From an uncultured Mollicutes bacterium (GTDB taxonomy: Bacteria; Bacillota_I; Bacilli_A; RFN20; CAG-826), in assembly GCA_900540395.1 (NCBI GenBank), contig UQFQ01000005.1:1-64000 (forward strand): a stretch of DNA of 64,000 nucleotides, written 5' to 3'. The position numbers were made by a program, and so were the translations under genes. Of the stretch, positions 58,883 through 64,000 are shown one piece after another. The notes below the pieces were generated by a model that did not search any database, was not told the origin of the DNA, and was given only the letters and a program-made list of their open reading frames with translations. Each line of letters begins with the position of its first letter. The stretch's first letter is position 1.

Positions 58883-60565
58883 TTATGAAATTTTATTCAT
58901 GACAAGAGGAATGATCATTGGATTTCTTTGAGTCTTTCTAAAGAAATATTTAGAAACGACACTTCTCACTGTATTTTTGATATCATTAAAAGTAACTTTT
59001 TTAGAATGGAAGAGTTCATTTAAAGCCTCTTGTAAGTACATCGAAGCATGTCTTGTTAAATGGTCTTCATATTTTCCGTAGCTAACAAATCCAACTGTTA
59101 TAACTTTTGGATCACACATTAACTTTGATTGTTTAGAGTCAATAACTAACATAACGCTAACCATACCATCATCTTGCAAGATTTTTCTGTCTCTAATAAC
59201 AGCAGTTGAAACGCCATTTACGTCGTATCCATCAATAAAGACGTCTTCAGCAGTAACTCTATCTCCATCAACAATTTTATGGTCTTTTAAAAGTAAAGTG
59301 TCTCCATTTCCCATAATGAAAATATTTTCGGAAGGAATGCCAAGAGATTTTGCAATATCTCCATGAAGTTTAAGCATATGATATTCGCCATGTGCTGGCA
59401 TAAAATATTTAGGATTATAGAGCTTAAGATTCATTCTTAATTCTTGTCTTGAAGGGTGACCTGATGAGTGCAAATCAGCAAAAACTGAATTAGTAATAAC
59501 ATTAGCGCCTTGTCTAGTTAATTGGTTAACGATTTTTGAAATAGAAGCGCCGTTTCCTGGAATTGGACTAGAAGAAAATACAACGGTATCGCCAGGAAGA
59601 ATTCTTAATCCTCTAAATGAGCCATTAGCTATACGGCTTAAAGCGGCCATTGGTTCGCCTTGGCTACCAGTACATAAAATAACAGTTTCGTTTTCTTTTA
59701 AATCACCCATTGTGTCAACGTCTCTAATCATTGCACTTGGAATTTTGATATAACCAAATCTTAAAGCAATATCAACGGTATTAATCATGCTGCGGCCAAC
59801 AATGACGATTTTACGATTGTGCTTAATGGTACAATCAACAATTTGTTGAATACGGGAAATATTGCTAGAGAAAGTTGAAATGATAAGACGGCTAGGTGCT
59901 TTATCAAAAATTTCATTAATTGAGTCTAAAACATTTTTTTCACTAGGTGTCCAGCCTTCTTTTTCAGCATTTGTTGAATCAGCGAGTAATAAATCAACGC
60001 CCTCTTGACCTAAGCGAGACATTTTATGAAGTTCAAAATCAGGTCCAACAGGTGTTAAATCAAGCTTGAAGTCGCCAGTATCAACAATTCTGCCTTCAGG
60101 AGTATCAACACAGATTCCAAAACTATCAGGTATAGAGTGGGTGACACGTATAAAACTAACTTTAAAACAACCAGCTGTAATTACGCTATCTTGATCATAT
60201 TCAACAAGTTTAACTTTTTCTTTAATTTTTTGATCTTCTAATTTTTGTTTAATTAAAGCACAAGCTAATTTCGGAGCATAAATTACTGGTATCTTAACTG
60301 ACTTAACTAAAAAAGGAATACCACCAATATGGTCTTCGTGTCCGTGTGTAATAAATAAAGCACGGATTTTATTTTGATTATCTTTTAAGTGTTGATAATT
60401 AGGAATAACGTAATCAACACCAACTAAATCATCTTCAGGAAATTTTACACCAGCATCAAGAATAATGAGATCGTTTACGCTTTCAATACAGTAGGTGTTT
60501 TTTCCGACTTCGCCAAGGCCGCCTAAGGCATAAATCTTAACAGGATTATTAAATATATTAGACAT
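58883..60565 (-). CDS. rnj: Ribonuclease J
   Basis: A 560-residue metallo-beta-lactamase/beta-CASP nuclease that degrades and matures RNA in Gram-positive bacteria (5'-to-3' exo and endo activity). Metal ligands sit in HGHEDH (74-79), VTHSIPDSF, DTGDFKLD and the C-terminal AHGEYHMLKLH. The DxTNAE-like segment LLADSTNAEKEGWTPSEK is RNase J specific. AAAGGAGA lies 11 nt before the ATG. Only one RNase J gene is in the window. Confidence 0.95.
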   Translation of the reverse strand: MSNIFNNPVKIYALGGLGEVGKNTYCIESVNDLIILDAGVKFPEDDLVGVDYVIPNYQHLKDNQNKIRALFITHGHEDHIGGIPFLVKSVKIPVIYAPKLACALIKQKLEDQKIKEKVKLVEYDQDSVITAGCFKVSFIRVTHSIPDSFGICVDTPEGRIVDTGDFKLDLTPVGPDFELHKMSRLGQEGVDLLLADSTNAEKEGWTPSEKNVLDSINEIFDKAPSRLIISTFSSNISRIQQIVDCTIKHNRKIVIVGRSMINTVDIALRFGYIKIPSAMIRDVDTMGDLKENETVILCTGSQGEPMAALSRIANGSFRGLRILPGDTVVFSSSPIPGNGASISKIVNQLTRQGANVITNSVFADLHSSGHPSRQELRMNLKLYNPKYFMPAHGEYHMLKLHGDIAKSLGIPSENIFIMGNGDTLLLKDHKIVDGDRVTAEDVFIDGYDVNGVSTAVIRDRKILQDDGMVSVMLVIDSKQSKLMCDPKVITVGFVSYGKYEDHLTRHASMYLQEALNELFHSKKVTFNDIKNTVRSVVSKYFFRKTQRNPMIIPLVMNKIS

Positions 60566-60652
60566 CGTGAATTCATTATCTCCTTTTTACATAATTAAAA
60601 TATCTCTTAAAATCGAGATTATTATAATAAAACAAAAATTAAAAAACTACAC

Positions 60653-61204
60653 TTAAATTGAAATTGCACCCGATTTTCTTATGAAAGGGCTTTCTTTATT
60701 GATGTGATCGTAAAATAAAACACCTTTTAAGTGATCGATTTCGTGTTGAACAATGATAGCAGGGTAGCCAGTAAAAGTATAAGTCATTAAACCTTTCTTT
60801 AATAAGTCGTATGTCTTAACAGTGACTTTATAGTGACGATAAACAAAACCTTCGTGAACTTTATCAACACTCAAGCAACCTTCGCCACTTTCTAAATAAC
60901 ACTCTTTAACTGATTCAGAAATTATTCGAGGATTAATCATAGCATATTCTTCTCTTTTACCTTTAGCGTTGATAAAAGAAATTGCCAGCATGTTTTTGTT
61001 AAGTCCAATTTGTGGTGCGGCTAGACCAACGCCACTACGAACATTGTGATGTTTTTCTAAAAATTCAGGATCTTGACTAAGTCTTAAATACTCAATCATA
61101 TTTAAAAGCTTTTCCTCTAGTTTTGGATCTAAAGGGAATTCTACATTTTCTGATCTTTGTCTTAAACTTGGCTTATTGTCTTTTACAATCTTAAATATTT
61201 CCAT
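60653..61204 (-). CDS. def: Peptide deformylase, type 2
   Basis: Removes the formyl group from new N-termini. It has 183 residues. Motif 1 is GVGLAAPQIGL (58-68), motif 2 is EGCLSV (Cys metal ligand), motif 3 is QHEIDHLKG (two His). The insertion between motifs 1 and 2 and the length mark the Gram-positive type 2. It lies upstream of rnj on the same strand with an 87-nt gap. No Shine-Dalgarno is visible in the few bases before the ATG. Confidence 0.95.
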   Translation of the reverse strand: MEIFKIVKDNKPSLRQRSENVEFPLDPKLEEKLLNMIEYLRLSQDPEFLEKHHNVRSGVGLAAPQIGLNKNMLAISFINAKGKREEYAMINPRIISESVKECYLESGEGCLSVDKVHEGFVYRHYKVTVKTYDLLKKGLMTYTFTGYPAIIVQHEIDHLKGVLFYDHINKESPFIRKSGAISI

Positions 61205-61249
61205 GTCGAAAATATTAGCACAATTTTTCTTATTTATTAAGTTTTTTGC

Positions 61250-61255
61250 TATAAT
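61250..61255 (+). promoter_or_regulatory. TATAAT eight nt before a start codon (leaderless promoter)
   Basis: A perfect -10 hexamer ends eight nt before the ATG at 61264, so RNA synthesis would begin at or within two bases of the start codon. No Shine-Dalgarno is present. The -35 (TTCTTA, 17-nt spacer) is moderate. Confidence 0.7.
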
Positions 61256-61263
61256 TTTATGCG

Positions 61264-61602
61264 ATGGATTTAGAGTTAATAGAGTTAATAAATAAGTTAA
61301 GTGAAAACATAAAATCTAGCGATGTTTATAAAACATTTTTGGCTAGTGAAAAAGAAATAAATGAAAGTGATGAAATTAAAATATTAAGTTATAAAAAAGA
61401 TATGGCTATTGTTAAATATGGAGATATGATAAAGCATTATGATAAAAATAGCCAAGAAGTTATTAATGCTTCTAAAGAAATGAGCGAAGCAATTTATAAG
61501 TTAAACAATCATCATTTAGCTCAAATTTACAACAAAAATCTTGTAAATCTCAATTCTTTTTTAAAAGAGATTCGTGATGAACTTTTCGGAGGCTTATTAT
61601 GA
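61264..61602 (+). CDS. YlbF/YmcA-family protein
   Basis: A 112-residue all-helical protein of the DUF964 (YlbF/YmcA/YheA) type: LIELINKLSENIKSSDVYKTFLASEKEINES and a second long helix ending HHLAQIYNKNLVNLNSFLKEIRDELFG. In Bacillus, YlbF and YmcA work with RNase Y in mRNA processing. Whether that holds here is unknown. Its neighbour rsmD overlaps by 4 nt, as in many Firmicutes where ylbF-type genes precede rsmD-coaD. Confidence 0.78.
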   Translation: MDLELIELINKLSENIKSSDVYKTFLASEKEINESDEIKILSYKKDMAIVKYGDMIKHYDKNSQEVINASKEMSEAIYKLNNHHLAQIYNKNLVNLNSFLKEIRDELFGGLL

Positions 61603-62144
61603 TTAAGATTCGTGGTGGAAAATATTTACATCGTTTATTAAAGCAACCTCCTCTTGAAATAACTCGTTCAACAAAAGATGTTTGTAAGGAAGGAATGTTT
61701 AATTCATTAGGCAATATTACAAATTATTCATTTTTAGACTTGTTTGGAGGAAGTGGAAGTATTGGAATTGAAGCTTATTCTCGTGGAGCAAATCCAGTGT
61801 ACATTAATGATAAAAATCGCGAAGCCTACAAAGTAATTTTAGATAATTTAAAATCACTAGGAATTAGTGATATTAAGACATTTAATTTAGACTACAAAGT
61901 ATTTTTAAAAACACTTCAAGATAAAGACATTAGATTTGACATTATTTTTCTTGATCCACCTTATAAAATGATTATTAATGATGAATTTATTGATGAAATT
62001 TTATCTTATAATATTCTTCAAAAAAATGGCATAATTATCGCAGAAACTGACTATGATATCTCGCCTATTCTAGTTGAAAAATACCAGGTTAAAATATTAA
62101 AATATGGTAGAAGTAAAATTAATATTTTAAGGACAAATTTATGA
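61599..62144 (+). CDS. rsmD: 16S rRNA (guanine966-N2)-methyltransferase
   Basis: Methylates G966 of 16S rRNA using SAM. It has 181 residues, with IRGGKYLHRLL, TRSTKDVCKEGMFNSL, the SAM-binding LDLFGGSGSIGIEAYSRGA and the catalytic LDPPYKM. The start overlaps the YlbF-like gene (ATGA), with GGAGG upstream. It is followed directly by coaD, the standard pair. Confidence 0.93.
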   Translation: MIKIRGGKYLHRLLKQPPLEITRSTKDVCKEGMFNSLGNITNYSFLDLFGGSGSIGIEAYSRGANPVYINDKNREAYKVILDNLKSLGISDIKTFNLDYKVFLKTLQDKDIRFDIIFLDPPYKMIINDEFIDEILSYNILQKNGIIIAETDYDISPILVEKYQVKILKYGRSKINILRTNL

Positions 62145-62632
62145 AAATTGCAGTATACCCAGGGAGTTTTGACCCTATTACAAACGGTCACTTAGACATT
62201 ATTAGAAGAGCAAGTAAATTATTTGATAAAGTAATTGTTTTACTTGCTATTAATCCGGAGAAAAGTTGTCGCTTTAGTAAGGAAGATCGCTTAAACATGC
62301 TTGTTGAAGTGGCTAAACCTTTTAAAAATGTGGAAGTTGACTCTTATAATGGATTAACTATTGAATACGCTAGAAAACATGGGGCAACAGTTTTAATTAG
62401 GGGGCTTCGCGTTGTAAGTGATTTTGAATATGAATGGGCTTATTCAGCAGCTAATGAATACATTGATAAAGATATCGAAATGGTATTTTTGATGTCTCAT
62501 CGTGAACTTGCCTTTATTTCATCATCCTCTATTGATGAACTTTATAAAAGTGGAGTAGACATTTCTTCTCTTGTTCCTAAAATTGTTTTAGAAACATATG
62601 CTCGAAATAAAAAAGAAGAAGAGAAGAAGTAA
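62141..62632 (+). CDS. coaD: Phosphopantetheine adenylyltransferase
   Basis: Penultimate step of coenzyme A synthesis. It has 163 residues. The nucleotidyltransferase motif is YPGSFDPITNGHLDII (7-22), followed by RGLRVVSDFEYEW and the signature FISSSSIDELYKSG. It overlaps rsmD by 4 nt (ATGA). A terminator follows after 23 nt. Confidence 0.96.
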   Translation: MKIAVYPGSFDPITNGHLDIIRRASKLFDKVIVLLAINPEKSCRFSKEDRLNMLVEVAKPFKNVEVDSYNGLTIEYARKHGATVLIRGLRVVSDFEYEWAYSAANEYIDKDIEMVFLMSHRELAFISSSSIDELYKSGVDISSLVPKIVLETYARNKKEEEKK

Positions 62633-62655
62633 ATAATTTATTTTATATAAACATC

Positions 62656-62681
62656 AAGCAGGCTTAATAACCTGCTTTTTA
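62656..62681 (+). terminator. Terminator of the rsmD-coaD operon
   Basis: AAGCAGG / CCTGCTT, a 7-bp stem with an 8-nt loop, is followed by TTT-AATTT. Confidence 0.82.
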
Positions 62682-62694
62682 ATTTGCAAATAAA

Positions 62695-62717
62695 AACGAC
62701 TGAATTAATCAGTCGTT
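62695..62717 (-). terminator. Terminator of the minus-strand anchored-protein gene
   Basis: AACGACTGA / TCAGTCGTT, a 9-bp stem with a 5-nt loop; on the minus strand it continues into TTTTTATTT. Confidence 0.85.
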
Positions 62718-62740
62718 AGGATTTAATTTTACTTTTAGAA

Positions 62741-63610
62741 TTAGTTTCTTGTAATAGCGAATTCTTCAGTATTTGTCCAAGCATGAGCTAAGAAGTCAGC
62801 TCTAGCATATTTATCATCGCCTTCAAATGAGAAGAAGACGTTTGTGATTAAATAATTTGTATTATTTGATTCAGTTAAATCAATAATTACATAATAAGGA
62901 ATTGCGGAAGTATAATTTGATGGATCTGGTAAATTGTCAGCGCTAGATTCAATTGAAGAAATATCCTCACCTTTTGCAACTCTATTTCTGTAATAAGGGC
63001 TTGTTGTAGCGATAGAAGCTGCTTGGTTAACAAAGTCTGAATATTGAGGTAAGTTGAATAAGAAATCAAATGGAGTATGATCAGCATAAGTCTTATCATT
63101 TGAATCAACTTCGACAACTTCGTCTGCAAAAATTGAGTTGTATCTAAATGCAGGAGCAGAAGCTGAAATAGCTGTAACTCTATTCCAGGATTCATTTACA
63201 AGGTAGTTAGCTGCTTCGTTAATTGTTTGAGCATCATCGTTTTCATTAACAAAGAAAAGAATCATTTTATTTGAATCGCCAACATAATTTCTCATTGTTT
63301 CTTGAGCGGCTGATTTATTACCTTCTGTCCATTGACTTTGTGCTTCATCAAAAGCATCAAAGAAATCATAAGCTTCGCCTTCACTTGTAGTATCAGTAAT
63401 TCCTTCGAGTGAAAGTTGATTGTTTTTTAAGAAAGTATATGAATCACTACCGAAGTTCCAACTTTGTACCCATGAAGTAATTGATGGAATTGAGAAAATA
63501 ATAGCAAAGATAATACCAACAATAAGAAGTGGCTGGACCCATGCAGTTTCTTTAATCCATGTCCATAATTTAATGAAAGGTGTTCCGATAACTTTTAAAA
63601 ATTTACCCAT
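62741..63610 (-). CDS. Membrane-anchored extracytoplasmic protein, unknown function
   Basis: A 289-residue protein with a short basic cytoplasmic start (MGKFLKVIGTPFIKLWTWIK), one membrane segment (about 28-50) and an acidic outer domain of about 240 residues. That domain has a stretch MILFFVNENDDAQTINEAANYLVNESWN that could be a thioredoxin-like strand-helix without the CxxC, and ends YYVIIDLTESNNTNYLITNVFFSFEGDDKYARADF. No family recognised. AGAGGT precedes the ATG at 63610; a longer in-frame reading is unsupported. Confidence 0.72.
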   Translation of the reverse strand: MGKFLKVIGTPFIKLWTWIKETAWVQPLLIVGIIFAIIFSIPSITSWVQSWNFGSDSYTFLKNNQLSLEGITDTTSEGEAYDFFDAFDEAQSQWTEGNKSAAQETMRNYVGDSNKMILFFVNENDDAQTINEAANYLVNESWNRVTAISASAPAFRYNSIFADEVVEVDSNDKTYADHTPFDFLFNLPQYSDFVNQAASIATTSPYYRNRVAKGEDISSIESSADNLPDPSNYTSAIPYYVIIDLTESNNTNYLITNVFFSFEGDDKYARADFLAHAWTNTEEFAITRN

Positions 63611-63665
63611 GTAAAATACCTCTAACAAATAAGCAATAAAAAGAATATCACTAAACGGTTGTATT

Positions 63666-63686
63666 AACAATAATAAAATTATTGTT
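63666..63686. promoter_or_regulatory. Perfect 9-bp inverted repeat before the anchored-protein gene
   Basis: AACAATAAT-AAA-ATTATTGTT is a 21-bp dyad about 55 bp upstream of the minus-strand start codon. It lies just downstream of a possible promoter (TTGCAA, 16 nt, TATACG on the minus strand). It may be an operator or a 5'-UTR hairpin. Confidence 0.5.
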
Positions 63687-63719
63687 CGTATAGTATTTTA
63701 CATTACTTTTGCAAAAATT

Positions 63720-64000
63720 TTGTAATATTTTTTTTAATAAATTTGTGAATTAAAAATAGGGCGAAAGATTTTAAGAAGAAGATTAGTGAACGCCTGACGG
63801 ATGACATTTAATCATCAATGAACATTTAAAATAAATGAATTATAGTTACTAAAAGAAGAATAGAATTTTAAAAAAAACTAAAAAATACAATATTTTTGCA
63901 GTGTTATTTACAAAAAAAGACGATTTTATAAGGATTTATCTTATTTTGAAAATTTAACAGTTCTTGCTTGTCTTTTAAGGTAAGAATTATTAATATAATT
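63720..64000. other. Right-edge intergenic DNA with small hairpins
   Basis: No gene is visible. Three short hairpins occur in a row on the plus strand: AGGGCG/CGCCT with one bulge (63758-63795), GATGA/TCATC (63800-63816) and CATTTA/TAAATG (63823-63837). They may be a leader for a gene beyond the window. The rest is AT-rich. Confidence 0.35.

Noticed and set aside
159..62632. UGA as a tryptophan codon (Mycoplasma code)
   Set aside because: queT ends TGG TGA and the HAD gene ends TGA at expected C-termini, and Trp is TGG in all conserved proteins.

Overview
The window is AT-rich DNA from a low-GC Gram-positive bacterium (Bacillota), probably an uncultured lineage near the Mollicutes/Erysipelotrichia. 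The evidence is Bacillus-type ribosome binding sites (AGGAGG), a Zn-binding S14, RNase J, Spx, a perfect CcpA cre match, an S10-spc-alpha cluster without L30 (rpmD), and a lean gene set. TGA is used as a stop: the queT gene ends TGG TGA and the HAD phosphatase ends in TGA. The organism therefore uses the standard code, not the Mycoplasma code. I see no tRNA, rRNA, CRISPR array, prophage or intact insertion sequence.

Layout. 1-7 kb: a P-type cation ATPase behind a yybP-ykoY (Mn2+) riboswitch, a 45-residue small ORF, two alpha/beta hydrolases and a Y-family polymerase. 6.8-13.6 kb: a purine-nucleoside import system (lipoprotein, fused ATPase, two permeases) followed by prs. It is headed by a guanine-type purine riboswitch and has a second, unrecognised structured RNA in front of the ATPase gene. 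13.7-25.5 kb: an ABC-F protein, a fucose-isomerase-like protein divergent from an old-yellow-enzyme/aconitase-X operon (unknown pathway), then a MarR-controlled heterodimeric ABC exporter with a visible operator and cre site. 25.6-27.2 kb: a decayed locus with two DUF4143-ATPase remnants and 33-bp-period repeats on both sides. 27.2-36.3 kb: a PfkB-like kinase, a structured transcript with a strong promoter, the queT-tgt-queA queuosine salvage operon behind a pseudoknot candidate, three glycosyltransferases, and queH. 36.6-51.8 kb: the complete S10-spc-alpha ribosomal protein cluster (S10 to L17) with secY, adk, map, infA and rpoA, headed by a structured leader. 51.8-64 kb: a HAD phosphatase, a HepT-like protein, a GH3 glucosidase, Spx, a CYTH protein, NAD kinase, an EIIB-like membrane protein, Maf, RNase J, peptide deformylase, YlbF-like, RsmD, CoaD and an anchored extracytoplasmic protein.

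How the genes work together. Purine salvage (guanine-sensing RNA, nucleoside import, PRPP synthesis) forms one block. Queuosine salvage (QueT import, Tgt insertion, QueA, QueH) is complete but split by a glycosyltransferase cluster. Metal homeostasis is represented by a riboswitch-controlled exporter. Several genes have a -10-like hexamer 6-9 nt before the ATG and no Shine-Dalgarno sequence, which suggests leaderless mRNAs are common here.

The best candidates for something undescribed are: the OYE/aconitase-X operon; the tandem RNA domains before the nucleoside ABC ATPase together with that ATPase's Trp/Tyr-rich insertion; the repeat-flanked DUF4143 locus; the structured transcript at 28.6 kb; the queT leader; and the basic extensions on L22, L5 and S5.
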